This document shows, one piece after another, positions 15,352-25,669 of a DNA stretch of 37,500 bases. Within the stretch, counting starts at the first letter, position 1, and each line of letters begins with the position of its first letter. Source of the stretch: Symbiodinium natans (Eukaryota > Sar > Dinophyceae > Suessiales > Symbiodiniaceae); assembly GCA_905221605.1 (NCBI GenBank), contig CAJNDS010000613.1:57501-95000 (forward strand), in the 5' to 3' direction. Below the pieces are notes generated by a model, which saw nothing but the letters and a program-made list of their open reading frames with translations, was not told the DNA's origin and ran no database searches. The translations under genes were made by a program, and so were the position numbers.

Positions 15352-15862
15352 AATTAAACCCTAAACCCCATAAACCTCCTAAACCCTAAACCCTAAACCC
15401 TAAACCCTAAACCCTAAACCCTAAACCAGAAGCTTGGCGACCTTGTGCCTGCCGTGGTCTCGCTGAGCGCTCGACTGCGCCCGCCTACCCAACAGAGGCG
15501 AGAGAGGTGGCGGGCTTAGGGTTTAGGATTTAGGGTTTAGGATTTAGGGTTTAGGATTTAGGATTTAGGGTTTAGGATTTAGGGTTCAGGGTTTCGGGTT
15601 CGGGGTTTAGGGCAACAAGTTGTTGACCTGTAGTCTGTGCATCGGGCTGACGCGTCCTGCAAGTTGACCTCGGATGAAGCCTGCGATTGCGGGAGGCGAG
15701 TTTTTTAGGGTTGATGGTCCAGGGATCGCTCAGTTCATGTAGTCCACAAAGACCGGAAGTATTCCTTTGTAGGGAACCCTAAACCCTAAACCCTAAACCC
15801 TAAACCCTAAACCCTAAACCCTAACCCCTAAACCCTAAACCCTAAACCCTAAACCCTAAACT
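15352..15862. repeat. Three arrays around two small islands
   Basis: CCCTAAA at 15352-15427, a TTTAGGG/TTTAGGA mixture at 15516-15612, and CCCTAAA at 15775-15862. The island at 15430-15510 has a possible short coding reading (AQRDHGRHKVAKLLV, minus) that is not certain. Confidence 0.93.
15628..15680 (-). CDS. Candidate exon (FIRGQLAGRVSPMHRLQ)
   Basis: 17 codons after GC. Acceptor AATCGCAG, donor CAG|GTCAAC (GT type). Good codon character. Confidence 0.56.
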
Positions 15863-15864
15863 AC

Positions 15865-15934
15865 AGGTCTTGAAGCTGGAGGAGGTAAAGCTTTACTTCG
15901 CGCACTGTGCTCACCAGGGTCGCAAGTCGTGACG
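15865..15934 (-). CDS. Candidate exon (LATLVSTVREVKLYLLQL)
   Basis: 22 codons: SRLATLVSTVREVKLYLLQL then QD. Acceptor GGTTAG, donor CCT|GTAGTT (GT type). The plus strand also has a short open reading here, with less support. Confidence 0.55.
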
Positions 15935-16972
15935 CTAACCTTCGGGTTTTGAGCTTGCTTATTCCCCGGTAGAACCCATACTTGCCTTAAACCCTAACAA
16001 TTCAGTTCAATTTAATTTTATCAATGTTTGAGAAGATGAATTGAACCCCATAATGTGTCCCCAAAATCCACGGCCCGCCTGGAGACCAGCTGTCAACAGT
16101 CCAGCGGCACACGCTGGGGAGAAGCAATGGCAAGGCAAAGCCCCAGGCACGCATAGGAGGTTCAGGGTCTAACTAGGGTTTAGGGTTAGCGCCTGTTTAG
16201 GGTTTAGGGTTAGAGTCTAGGGATTGGGAGAGTTTTTTTTTTTTTGGGGGGGGGGGGAGTTGCGGTGAGGGAGTTGGCTGCTTAGGGTGTTACGTGGTTT
16301 GGGGCGAAAACCTAAATAGACTTCAAGCTCGAGCACAAGGCTGTGGGATTTCGGCTGTGCTAGAGTTTTAGGGTCTATAGCGGATTTGCATGGGCTTTTG
16401 GGGGTTTATAGGGTTTAGGGTTTAGGGTTTAGGGTCTAGAGTTTAGCCTTCAGGGTTATATAGACGGCTTTGAGGCTTCAGGAGGCTCTTAGGCTTTAGG
16501 CTTCAGGGGTTTCCCTAAACCCCAAACCCCAAACCCCAAACCCTAAACCCTAAACCCTAAACCCTAAACCCGATTTAAACTCCAAACCGGTCTGGGCATG
16601 CACAGGCCCTATAAGCCTTGCAAACCCCCGTCCAGTCACCATACTCACCCTAAACCCTAAACCCTAAACCCTAAACCCTAAAAATCGTAAACCCCAAGCC
16701 CTACAACATCCCGATGCCAAGACTCAAACACCCTGAGTCCAGCCTTGCTTCAACGCCAGGACCCTCATAAACTATATAGCGACCTGAAGCCTCCACCTGA
16801 AACTTTTTGCAAACATTCTGCGAAACCCAGACCCGTAAACCCCACACCCAAAAAACCCGAAAACCCGAAAATCCTAAAACCCTAAAACTCGAAACCCTAA
16901 AACCCTAAACCCTAAACCCTAAACCCTAAACCCTAAACCCTAAACCCTAAACCCTAAACCCTAAACCCTGGC

Positions 16973-17060
16973 CGATGTCTCCAAGAAAGGCGAGTCGAGC
17001 TCCCCGCGTGGCGGGGCCCTGTGCTGAGCGGTCCAACCGGTACAGCCTCCCGGAAGCTTC
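16973..17060 (-). CDS. Exon (GRLYRLDRSAQGPATRG)
   Basis: 29 codons: EASGRLYRLDRSAQGPATRG then ARLAFLGDI. Acceptor CTATAG, donor ATCG|GCCAGG (GC type). The block sits between a CCCTAAA array on its left and a TTTAGGG array on its right. Confidence 0.62.
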
Positions 17061-17932
17061 CTATAGCTTTGGAAGGTTTAGGGTTTAGGGTTTAGGGTTT
17101 AGGGCTTAGGGTTTAGGGTGGAGAGGGGCGGGGGGGGGGATGGAATTACAACGCAAAAGACCATTGTGTTGCCGCTAACTTTGTTGCTTCTGCCATCTCT
17201 TCATGAAGAACCAGTGCTCTTCAAAGAACCAGTGCCCAGATTGTAAGGCCGCAGGCAATCAGGGAATACTGGCACCCTTGCACCCCTTCCCTAAAACCAC
17301 GAGTTCCTTGCTTCAAGGTTCACGGGTACTTATAAGTAGAGTTTTAAGAAGCCCACATGAAGTAATAACCGTCGTGCCCCTACTTCTGCCCTGCTAACCC
17401 TAAATCCTAAACCCTAAACCCTAAACCCATGAACCTCCAAGTATGATCTCCCGTGGAGCCTTTTAATGTGTCAGCCGGCTCCGGGTGCAAGGCGTGAACT
17501 CAGGTTAAGGGGTGTAGGGGGTTAGGGTTTAGGGTTTAGGGTTTTGGGGTTTGGGGTTTGGGGTTGAGGTTTGGGGTTTGGGGTTTGGGGTTTAGGGGCG
17601 TAGGGGTTTAGGGTATCCTCAGCATGTGAACGGGTTTATGTTGGGTTTCAGGGTTCGCATGACCTTGTCCATGGCAGCCTTTGAACTGTTTCCTACCTGA
17701 TCAGCTCTCCCTTTCTTGCCCTAAACCCTAAACCCGAAAATCATGGAGCCTTTCTGACAGGGATGCAAATCGGCGAACAGACTTGCCAGCTCACTGACGC
17801 AAGCTGCCCTAAATTCGAAACGTAGAATCCCCAAAGCAACCTTCAAAAAACCTAGACCCGAAGCCCTAAACCCTAGTCCCTAAAGCCTAAACTCTAAACC
17901 CTAAACGCTAAGCCCTAAGTTGCCACCCACAC

Positions 17933-17992
17933 CTCCTTGGTGGCCTTGGAGCTGCTGGGATATATGCGCCTGGCATCGGCGGCGGAGTGAAG
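17933..17992 (-). CDS. Exon (LHSAADARRIYPSSSKATKE)
   Basis: 20 codons. Acceptor CCGAAG, donor GAG|GTGTGG (GT type). Strong coding composition. Confidence 0.6.
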
Positions 17993-17997
17993 CTTCG

Positions 17998-18262
17998 GGT
18001 TTAGGGTTTAGGGTTTAGGGTCTAGGGTTTAGGGTTTAGGGTTTAGGGTTTAGGGTTTAGGGTTCAGGGTTCAGGGTTCAGGGTTTAGGGTTTAGGGTTT
18101 AGGGTTTAGGGTTTAGGGTTTAGGGTTTAGGGTTTAGGGTTTAGGGTTTAGGGTTTAGGGTTTAGGGTTTAGGGTTTAGGGTTTAGGGTTTAGGGTTTAG
18201 GGTTTAGGGTTTAGGGTTTAGGGTTTAGGGTTTAGGGGTGTAGGGTTTAGGGTTTAGGGGAT
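17998..18262 (+). repeat. Longest TTTAGGG array
   Basis: About 265 bp of TTTAGGG heptamers with a few TTCAGGG and TCTAGGG variants, followed within 35 bp by an inverted CCCTAAA array (18294-18345). Lies in the intron between exons 17933-17992 and 18361-18403. Confidence 0.97.
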
Positions 18263-18360
18263 CGAAACTCCCCAAAACTAACGCGGAACCCCTACACCCT
18301 AAACCCTAAACCCTGAACCCTAAACCCTAAACCCTCAACCCTCATCCCCAAACCCGAAGC

Positions 18361-18403
18361 CCTCAGAAAAGGGGCCGATGAAGAGGTAGTCGTTCAAGAG
18401 TCC
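18361..18403 (-). CDS. Exon (GLLNDYLFIGPFSE)
   Basis: 14 codons plus one base. Acceptor GAAAAG, donor GAGG|GCTTCG (GC type). Good coding character, no family recognised alone. Confidence 0.58.
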
Positions 18404-18607
18404 CTTTTCTTCGGTTCCATGTTTGTTTTTGGGATTGGCGCTTTAAGCCACAGTTTCCTTTGTTCCAGCCCGAAACAACCCGAAATCCCAGCAACCCTGG
18501 AATAGGGTTTAGGGTTTATAGGGTATAGGGTTTAGGGTTTAGGGTTTAGGGTCTAGGGTTTAGGGTTTAGGGTTTAGGGTTTAAGGGACTCGTCCAGCAG
18601 CAAGGGC

Positions 18608-18667
18608 CGCGAGACTGCAGAGGAAGAGCCCAGCCTGTCTGGGTCGTCATCCTGGATGAGGTAGAAC
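18608..18667 (-). CDS. Exon of the same gene (FYLIQDDDPDRL)
   Basis: 19 codons: FYLIQDDDPDRLGSSSAVS. It resembles the F-x-I-x-x-D-x-D-P-x-R strand expected after the GENRWE motif. Acceptor CATCAAG. The donor is GC (GCG|GCCCTT) or GA further on. The phase with the preceding exon does not resolve, so a small exon may be missing. Confidence 0.6.
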
Positions 18668-19361
18668 CTTGATGGACCGCGGGTTTGGGGTGTGAGGTTA
18701 GGGTTTAGGGTGTAGGGCTTAGGGTTAGTGTCCTGGTTTTCTGTTTTTCAGAAAGTCCCGACATCAAGCCATTGAACGCTCCCTTGTAAGCCATCCTAAT
18801 CTCTCGGAGATGAGCCTGTCGCCCCAAGCCCCGAACAATGACCCAAACATCGAGTTTCATTAGGGTTTAGTGTATAGGGTTTCGGGTTTAAGGTCAGGGT
18901 TTAGGGGCGTAGGGCTATGGCCTAGCGGCATCGGGCTCGAGGCCCCAAACGCTGGACCCCCACAAGGGCCTGGAGGCTTTGATCTCGTGCAGTTGAGCCT
19001 TCTGTGTGCTTAAACTGGGTGGTGTATGAAGCCTAAACCCAAAACCGCATCACCCTGGAGTTGCTTTTTCCTCACAATTGAGCTCTTGGTAGACTCAATT
19101 TCCGACCTTAAAACCGCTTGAGAACGGCTCCTTTGGGTTTAGGGTTGAGGGCTTCCTAAACCCGGCAAGTCTGCCGAGGCCCACTTAGAGGTTCATAATC
19201 GTCCAGCAAGCTAAGAATTCATTGGGCGCCCTTCTTTGGTTTCGAAGGGCTTTAGGGTTTATAGGGGTGAGGGTGAAAGAATAGAGGTACTACTGGGAGT
19301 CGCAGTGGCCACTAATTAGGGTTTAGGGTTTAGGGTTTAGGGTTTCGGGTTTAGGTCAAGC

Positions 19362-19440
19362 CAAGATGCGACTCCCAGCGATTCTCGCCGAGAGTGACTT
19401 CAAAAGTCCAGCTCGTGCCAGCCGAGTCGGGTGTCATCTC
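19362..19440 (-). CDS. Exon with VTLGENRWE motif
   Basis: 26 codons: EMTPDSAGTSWTFEVTLGEN then RWESHL. FEVTLGENRWE is a recurrent dinoflagellate motif that follows the GTWS motif, and the exon order reproduces this. Acceptor ATGAAG, donor CTTG|GCTTGA (GC type). Confidence 0.75.
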
Positions 19441-19549
19441 CTTCATACGCTTCCTTCTCTAAATGAGTTACCCCTAAACCCTAAACCCTAAACCCTAAAC
19501 CCTAAACCCTAAACCCTTGCATTTAGGGCACCCAACGAGGGGCCATCAC

Positions 19550-19591
19550 CTTGAGAACCGATGAGGCGTCAAAGAACCCAAGCGAGCCCTC
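19550..19591 (-). CDS. Exon of the VTLGENRWE-domain gene (42 nt)
   Basis: 14 codons: EGSLGSFDASSVLK. Acceptor GTTCTAG, donor AAG|GTGATG (GT type). Phase 0 into the next exon. Confidence 0.64.
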
Positions 19592-19626
19592 CTAGAACAT
19601 GCGCAAGAAGGGCGAAACAGTGGGGT

Positions 19627-19778
19627 GCCCTAAACCCTAAACCCTAAATCCTAAACCCTAAACCCTAAACCCTAAACCCTAAACCCTAAACCCTAAACCC
19701 TAAACCCTAAACCCTAAGCCCTAAGCCCTAAGCCCTAAGCCCTAAGCCCTAAGCCCTAAACCCTAGACCCTAGACCCT
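19627..19778 (-). repeat. CCCTAAA array switching to CCCTAAG
   Basis: About 12 CCCTAAA units followed by six CCCTAAG units, then CCCTAGA. The block of identical variants shows local unit amplification rather than independent point changes. Confidence 0.95.
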
Positions 19779-19783
19779 CTACC

Positions 19784-19915
19784 TAGACCCAAGCGTAACC
19801 TGTGAATACAACGGGTGCCCTCGTTTGGTTTTAAAAAGGGCATATAAAGGAACGTAGACCCCCCCCCCCCCCCAAAAAAAAAATGGAATAAGGGCCCACT
19901 CTGGGTTCTAGGTTA
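19784..19915. mobile_element. Dispersed element, family E copy 2
   Basis: TAGACCCAAGCGTAACCTGT, GGGTGCCCTCGTTTGGTTTT, a C-tract/A-tract in the middle, and GGGCCCACTCTGGGTTCTAG at the end. Confidence 0.68.
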
Positions 19916-19919
19916 GCAT

Positions 19920-20330
19920 ACACCTGCACCCTTGCATGAACAGCACATTATAGTTGCAGGCGCAAGCATGCTGTGCCACTGGTATAAGGACTTACTTGGT
20001 GTATATGTCTTTAGATTCAGTTGCGCATGAACATGAAACTAGATATCAGTAGACGTGTGTGTGTGTGTGTCTATATATGTATATATACATATGTATATGT
20101 GTATACATACACGTTTATTATGATTATGATGCGCATCCTCGGCATGAATAAATACATATAGATATATGCACCCAAAATATAAGTATCATATAACATATAC
20201 ATATTCATACATATATATATATATGTATGTATATGTGTATGTATGTATATATGTATATATATATATACATATCTCTATATATATATATATATTCTGTATA
20301 TATCTATATATGAAACACGTGTAGCGAGGA
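19920..20330. repeat. TA-rich low-complexity block
   Basis: Runs of TATA, GTATATAT and CATATACA words, far more AT-rich than the surroundings. Similar blocks at 2640-2715, 29985-30125, 32695-32800 and 36240-36340. No gene seen in them. Confidence 0.9.
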
Positions 20331-20407
20331 CTACTTCGTTGAAGTCCTACTCGTGCACAATTGTAGGGGGAACCCTGAAACTTCGTAACACCCTAAACCC
20401 TAAACTT

Positions 20408-20513
20408 AGGATGTTCCCCCTAATACGAACAGTCCTTAATAGCGAGTATAATGGGGGGCCGGGGGGGGGGGGGGGGGGAACTATAATCCCTGTTAGTATA
20501 AGGGGGAACATCT
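20408..20513. mobile_element. Fold-back element, family A copy 3
   Basis: Begins AGGATGTTCCCCCTAATACG and ends TATAAGGGGGAACATCT, with AACAGTCCTTAATAG inside and a G tract of about 18 nt in the middle. Confidence 0.82.
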
Positions 20514-20713
20514 AAACCTAAACCCTAAACCAAAAAAACAAACTCATCCCGAAGTGCCAAGACACCCCCAACCTTAGATGCTCAACTCTAAACCCTAAAC
20601 CTAGACACATAAACAGCGAGCCCCCCTCCCCCCCCAACAACAAAAACACAATAAAAGAGAAATCCTTTAAAACCCACCGAAATAAGCGACACAACTTCCC
20701 TTCTGAGGCCACC

Positions 20714-20820
20714 CGTGGTCTCCTCTGGCACGCGCCCAGACCAGGTGCCCACAATCTGATAGCCTGGGGCATGCTCTTGCCTTTGGGTTGAAGCTTTGGG
20801 GGCTTCTGGCTCGAAAACGT
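20714..20820 (-). CDS. Exon with YQIVGTWS domain core
   Basis: 35 codons: VFEPEAPKASTQRQEHAPGY, QIVGTWSGRVPEETT. The YQIVGTWS...PEEM-type motif is one I recognise from dinoflagellate proteins, in a beta-rich, carbohydrate-binding-like domain; the function assignment is inference. Acceptor CTCAAG, donor ACGG|GTGGCC (GT type, with a shared G). Confidence 0.7.
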
Positions 20821-21055
20821 CTTGAGGTGGATCAAGGATGCAGGGGCAAGCCTTCAAATCGGAATAAGGTCCTACCTAACTCACCTCAAAAACCTCACTT
20901 TTTCGGGTTGAGGATCGTTTGGCTTAAGTTTCTGTGAGGAACCTGACGGCCGAAGAAGGTGTAGGGGCGAGGGGGGCCTTCTGACTAACCCATAAACTCG
21001 AAACCCGAAGCCGCAACACCCCAAAAAAACCTGAACCCTAAACCCCGTAACCGAC

Positions 21056-21125
21056 CTGTGACATGTACATCCCCCTGAAAGTCTTGGGCGGCCGCCTTCG
21101 TGACAAAGCCGACTTGAGAAGATCC
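21056..21125 (-). CDS. Exon of the VTLGENRWE-domain gene
   Basis: 23 codons: GSSQVGFVTKAAAQDFQGDV then HVT. Acceptor CTTGAG, donor ACAG|GTCGGT (GT type), phase 1 into the next exon, giving T-D-VFEPE. Confidence 0.62.
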
Positions 21126-21316
21126 CTCAAGACACTGGGTTTAGGGTTTAGGGTTTAGAATTTAGGGCGGTGTCTCCCCTCACCCTGAACCCTAGGCCCT
21201 AAGTTCTAAACCCCAAACCCTGAAGTCGAACCCTAAACCCTAAACCCTAAACCCTAAATCCTAAACCCTAAACCCTAAATCCTAAACCCTGAACCCCGAA
21301 CTCCCAAGACATGCAC

Positions 21317-21376
21317 CTGAAACCCCAAACTGCCACTGCGCAGCTGTGAGAGTCGCCATCCGGTTCCACAGCTACC
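21317..21376 (-). CDS. Candidate exon of the VTLGENRWE-domain gene
   Basis: Acceptor GCCGCCAG, donor TTTCAG|GTGCAT (GT type). Two minus frames are open: VAVEPDGDSHSCAVAVWGF has the better codons and resembles the start of a second copy of the domain; GSCGTGWRLSQLRSGSLGFQ keeps phase with the next exon. Confidence 0.5.
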
Positions 21377-21426
21377 CTGGCGGCTCAAAGTTCAGAGCTC
21401 TCAGGTGCCGACAGGGCCATGTATGG

Positions 21427-21545
21427 GATTTAGGGTTTAGGGTTTAGGGTTTAGGGTTTAGGGTTTAGGGTTTAGGGTTTAGGGTTTAGGGTTTAGGGTT
21501 TAGGGTTTAGGGTTTAGGGTGGGTTTAGGGGTTTAGGGCTTATAG
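21427..21545 (+). repeat. TTTAGGG array
   Basis: About 13 near-perfect units to the right of the exon island at 21317-21376; its left side has a CCCTAAA array (21232-21300). Confidence 0.95.
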
Positions 21546-22276
21546 ATGTTGAAAGGGCAATGTAGCGGTCTAGGGGTTTGGGGCTTAGGGTGCAGGGCTT
21601 GTTGTGGTTTGGGATTCAGGGTTGTCTGAGGTCTGTGTGACCCTAAACAGCCTAGACCCTATACCCTATAAACCGTAAACCGGTTCAACCAAACATAAAC
21701 ATAGGAATGAGGACTTCGTGATTCAGTACCCGAAGCCCGCAAACCTCAAAAACCACCTTGCATCCGCTCTTCCCTATTCAGAACTAGAAAGTTTAGGGGA
21801 TCTGGGGGGTTTGAGAGGAGTTCACCTTGGAGATCAAATATGGGATACTGAGAAGGTCAAAGGTTGCCAATTACAACTCTCTAAACCCTAAACCCTAAAC
21901 CCTAAACCCTAAACCCTAAACCCTAAATCCTAAACCCTAAGCCCTAAACCCTAAACCCTAAACTCTACTGAAAACTCTGAAGCCGATCGAACTAAAATCT
22001 TACAGAAGCTTCTCTTTAGCTGCTCATACCTTGCAGCTTTCAGATTCTACAGGTCTGTAAGGTTCACGGTCTGAGTTCTTGGTTGAGGGCTTGGGGTTTC
22101 AGATTTATGCAATCCCCCCCGAAACGAAAACAATAATACAATCTCCTTAATACCCTTGTAGGGAACATTCCTTTGAATATGTTTTGGGCGGGGTCTTAGG
22201 GAAACAGTAGGATTATGGTGCCCTAAACCCTAAAACCCTAAAGCCTAAGGGCTTATAAGGGCTCCACAGATCTCAA

Positions 22277-22333
22277 CTACTCAGCTGCGGGCTCCCGCTC
22301 GATCGGCTTGCGGATGGTCACCTGCCGCGGGAT
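22277..22333 (-). CDS. Candidate terminal exon (IPRQVTIRKPIE...stop)
   Basis: 18 codons and TAG: IPRQVTIRKPIEREPAAE. Acceptor TACGAAG. If the stop is used, a gene ends here and the exons to the left belong to another transcript. A GA donor inside (CGG|GAGCCC) is possible. Confidence 0.52.
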   Translation of the reverse strand: MPRQVTIRKPIEREPAAE

Positions 22334-22808
22334 CTTCGTAGGGTTTAGGGCTTGGGGTTTAGTGTTTAGGGTTTAGGGTTTAGGGGCTTATAGGCATTAG
22401 GGTGTCATTGTGGGTCATCGGCATGCTGGCTTGTGCCCTTCGGGGAAAAAGAAGCGGCTTCCATCGTGTACTACGCAGATGCCCACGCGTGCTTCGCGCC
22501 ATGAAGCATCTCGGAGAGCTCAAGAACGACGGAGCTCATGTGGGGATTCTATAATGGTGCAGCCTAGATTTGGGCGCCTGAACATTCACAATATGCAAAG
22601 CATTCGTCGCAGCATTCGTGGCAGGCCACTTTGTGGTGCTACGTCGGTCCTGTAGTGATCCGACAGGCTGCGCATGTTCTCTAAAGTCAAACCAGGATGA
22701 TGCTCACATTGACATACCAACCATGCCTCTGTAGTGATGATGAGGGTGCAGGGCTTTATGGCTTTAGGGCGTGGAGCTTGGAAGCCGCTGGGTCTTTGTT
22801 TCGCCCAA

Positions 22809-22851
22809 CCGGGCGATGAGATGAAGTGCAGCACGCGGCCATGCTGGTAGC
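22809..22851 (-). CDS. Candidate exon (GYQHGRVLHFISSP)
   Basis: 14 codons plus one base. Acceptor CTCCAG, donor CCCG|GTTGGG (GT type). Third positions are mostly C or G. An alternative frame (ALHLIARLGETK) looks ankyrin-like but uses poorer codons. Confidence 0.5.
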
Positions 22852-23216
22852 CCTGGAGTACTGAAGACAAAGGCTGCCTGGGTTTGGGCAACCCGTAAAA
22901 TAAGCCTAAATCCTAAACCCTAAACCCTAAACCCTAAACCCTATCGCCAATTGAGAAGCACAGGGTACCTGTTCTGGGGCCGGGGTGAGTAAACAAAGTT
23001 TGTTCGACTAGCTGTTGGGCTAAAATCTGCAGCGTGTAGGCGTTTCCCCCTGCATGTGTAGTTGTGAAGGGCCCGGTTTGCCACGTACAGATACCATTCG
23101 TTAGGATTCCTTCGCTGCGAATTCGGGAAGGAAAGGCGTTGAGCAAATTCCTTAAAGTATAAGAGGGTTCCGTATATTCCAGAAAAAAAGGGTTTTGGAG
23201 CCTCTCGGAACACTGC

Positions 23217-23280
23217 CTCGGATGAGTCTCCACCGTGCCTTCTGGTTGGGGTTGTACCGGTCGGTGACCTCTGCAAGCTC
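23217..23280 (-). CDS. Candidate exon (ELAEVTDRYNPNQKARW)
   Basis: 21 codons: ELAEVTDRYNPNQKARWRLI then R. Acceptor ACCGCAG, donor CGAG|GCAGTG (GC type). Very strong coding composition. Two longer overlapping minus-strand open frames here are in other frames and look like chance. Confidence 0.65.
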
Positions 23281-23307
23281 CTGCGGTCATCATTGCATCG
23301 GGGGTCA

Positions 23308-23386
<79 letters not shown>
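23308..23386 (+). repeat. Uninterrupted G homopolymer, 79 nt
   Basis: 79 consecutive G after TCA, then CGGGAGGTGGGGGGGG. Lies 28 bp to the right (plus strand) of the exon at 23217-23280, within the upstream intron on the transcript. The assembled length may be unreliable. Confidence 0.93.
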
Positions 23387-23642
23387 CGGGAGGTGGGGGG
23401 GGATTTAGGGTTTGGGGGTTATGGTTGAGGGTTGAGGGGTTTAGGGGTGAGGGTTGAGGCAGTTTGGGTACATTTAGGGGAAGGCCGCCGTCTTAAAGAA
23501 GACGAAAGGCCACAACTCTGCCTAGTTAAGAAATGTCACAGACTCTGGTAGACCTTTGAACCTTTCTTATCATAAGTTTTGACCGTACTTCCAAATTGAA
23601 AACCCCAAGCCCAAACCCTAATGTAAATGTACCCCGATGAAC

Positions 23643-23715
23643 CTTCAAGAAGGGCTGCGATGCACAACGCGCCTCATAGCGTGCGTCCTCACCCTCGCCA
23701 AAGGCCATCGCATAC
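23643..23715 (-). CDS. Candidate exon (YAMAFGEGEDARYEARCA)
   Basis: 24 codons after one carried base: YAMAFGEGEDARYEARCASQ then PFLK. Acceptor CAGTAAG, donor AAG|GTTCAT (GT type). Strong coding composition, no family recognised. Confidence 0.6.
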
Positions 23716-23921
23716 CTTACTGCCATACAGCTTATAGGGTTTACAGTTTAGGGTTTAGGGTTTAGGGTTTAGGGTTTAGGGTTTAGGGTTTAGGGTTTAG
23801 GGTTTAGGGTTAAAGACCCAAGGATCCTTAAGCCTGGGATCATACCCCTTGCTTCTCGAATCTCAGAGCATATCCTAAACCCCTAAGCCCAGTTCGTTCC
23901 TAGGTGGATTGACCTTAGGGC

Positions 23922-23949
23922 GGGGGGGGGGGGGGGGGGGGGGGGGGGG
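23922..23949 (+). repeat. G homopolymer, 28 nt
   Basis: 28 consecutive G between repeat arrays; no gene nearby except the exon at 23643-23715. Confidence 0.9.
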
Positions 23950-24167
23950 CTGGGGCACTTTCGTGCTTTTGAATGACCCTAAACCCTAAACCCTAAACCC
24001 TAAACCCTAAACCCTAAACCGGAGTGGTTTAGGACTCAGGGTTCCGGGTCTTGGGTTTGTGGGGTTCTTGGCGCTCTGGGCTTATGGGCTCTAATGGCCT
24101 GAGTCTCTGAATGCAGAACCCCAAAGACCTCTTTTCTTAGGGGGGGTGGGGGGGTGAGTTGTGTCTT

Positions 24168-24250
24168 GGGATGTTCCCGCATATTCTAACAGTCCTTAAC
24201 AGAGATTCGAATAGGGGGGGGGGGGGGTACTAGAATCCCTAGTCAGTTTC
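24168..24250. mobile_element. Fold-back element, family A copy 4, right end lost
   Basis: Left arm GGGATGTTCCCGCATATTCT with AACAGTCCTTAACAG, then a G tract and TAGAATCCCTAGTCAG. The terminal right arm is absent. Confidence 0.7.
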
Positions 24251-24942
24251 CTAAGAGTCCCGAGGACTTGTTTGGTAAGGTGCTGGCAGAAGCCCCGCCA
24301 AAAGCCTGAAGCCCACCCTCTAGCCCCAACCCCATACACCCTTCTTTCCTGAACCGTACAACGCAGGAGCCTGAATAGTTAGAATAGGGTTTTGGGGTGG
24401 TTATTATAGAATAATTCTAAAGGGACGAGGGAATATTATTATTATTATTCTTATCATTAGCACTTAGTACGACCCCTATATTAAGCCCAGAACCCCAAAC
24501 ACCCATGTTTCATCAAACGGGGAACCACACAGCGCACGGAACTCGTGCAAGCAGGGGGGGGCATTCTTAATGCCCACAGGTGAACTCCTGCAGCAACACA
24601 AGAACTGAAAAAGAACCAAAATTTGAGCCCGAAACTCCAAACCCTAAGCCCTAAACCCTATAAGCCCCAACCTAAAAAATCCTAAAACCCGAAACTTTAA
24701 CCCTTGGGTCGCCGCCCTTGCATCCTCACACTCTACCTGCCCTCCCTAAAGCCTAACCCCGAAACCCTGAACCCATGGATAGTCTCTTCCCACTTCTATG
24801 GGGTTGCTTGCGTGTTGCTTGCGATTCTGGACTCGGCCCCGGGCTCGCTAAACCCTGGGCCCTCAACCAACCCTGAACCCTCAACCCTCAACCCTCGACC
24901 CTCGACCCTCGACCCTCGACCCTCGACCCTCAACCCTAACCC

Positions 24943-25007
24943 CAAGCCGCTGGTATGCTGCAGGAGCTCGGCACGAGACTCTAATTCCCGTGGCGGCTTC
25001 CAGGACA
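24943..25007 (-). CDS. Candidate exon (RELESRAELLQHTSG)
   Basis: 21 codons: SWKPPRELESRAELLQHTSG then L. Acceptor ATTTAAG; the exon ends at a TTGGGGTTAGGG-type array. No family recognised. Confidence 0.48.
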
Positions 25008-25170
25008 CTTAAATCCACGCCGAGGGTTAGCAACTTTCTTCCATTTGGGGACAACATGAACCCCAAAATAGGCATCATAGAAGATAGGGCTTAGGGATTC
25101 GGGTTTAGGGTTTCGGGTTTAGGGTTTCGGGGTTAGGGTTCAGGGTTTAGGGCTTAGCCTTGATGATTAG

Positions 25171-25250
25171 AATAGGGTTTTGGGGTTATTCCAGTATGGA
25201 GTGGGCATTTATGGAAGACTACTATTCGTAATTCTTCCGACCCCGATATT
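25171..25250. mobile_element. Dispersed element, family D copy 2
   Basis: AATAGGGTTTTGGGGTTATT ... TACTATTCGTAATTCTTCCG-ACCCC. Same order and spacing as the copy at 12601. A more diverged copy begins AATAGGGTTTTGGGGTGGTT at 24384. Confidence 0.65.
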
Positions 25251-25587
25251 GCTCCCCTCTACTCTATGTGCCAATCAAAGTTTCTGGGACGCTGGATCCT
25301 TCGAGGGTTCATGTCGTCCCGTGGCCGACGTTGGGCCAGCGTCTGCAAAGACTCTGACTCCATCAGGCCTAAACCCAAACCCTAAACCCTAACCCTAAAC
25401 CCTACACCCTCAACCCTAAACCCGAAACCCCCTGCTAGCCCTGGCGCAGCAGCGGAGCATGTGGGTAGCTTTCTATTGCACGGCCCCCTTGTCACAGCAC
25501 CGATGCTTTCAATAACCCCCCCCCCGGGTTACAGTTCCTAGGTTTAGGGTTTAGGGTTTAGGGTTTAGGGCTCAGGGTTTTATGAAC

Positions 25588-25669
25588 TTTCAGTTGCAGG
25601 AAACTACCCATGCCGAAGCCGCTGAGAGTGCTGAAAACGTGCCATCGCAGGGCATTGATGCTTGCCGAG
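25588..25669 (-). CDS. Candidate exon (INALRWHVFSTLSGFG)
   Basis: 27 codons: SASINALRWHVFSTLSGFGM then GSFLQLK. Acceptor TACCTAG, donor AAA|GTTCAT. All frames of this island are open, including a plus-strand frame with its own AG and GT borders; the minus frame was preferred for strand consistency and codon character. Confidence 0.45.

Noticed and set aside
22934-23293. Two overlapping minus-strand open frames of 119 and 111 codons
   Set aside because: Mutually overlapping in different frames. The clear coding signal in this interval (ELAEVTDRYNPNQK) is in a third frame at 23217-23280.
23195-23428. Glycine-rich plus-strand open frame
   Set aside because: Poly-Gly from the 79-nt G run.
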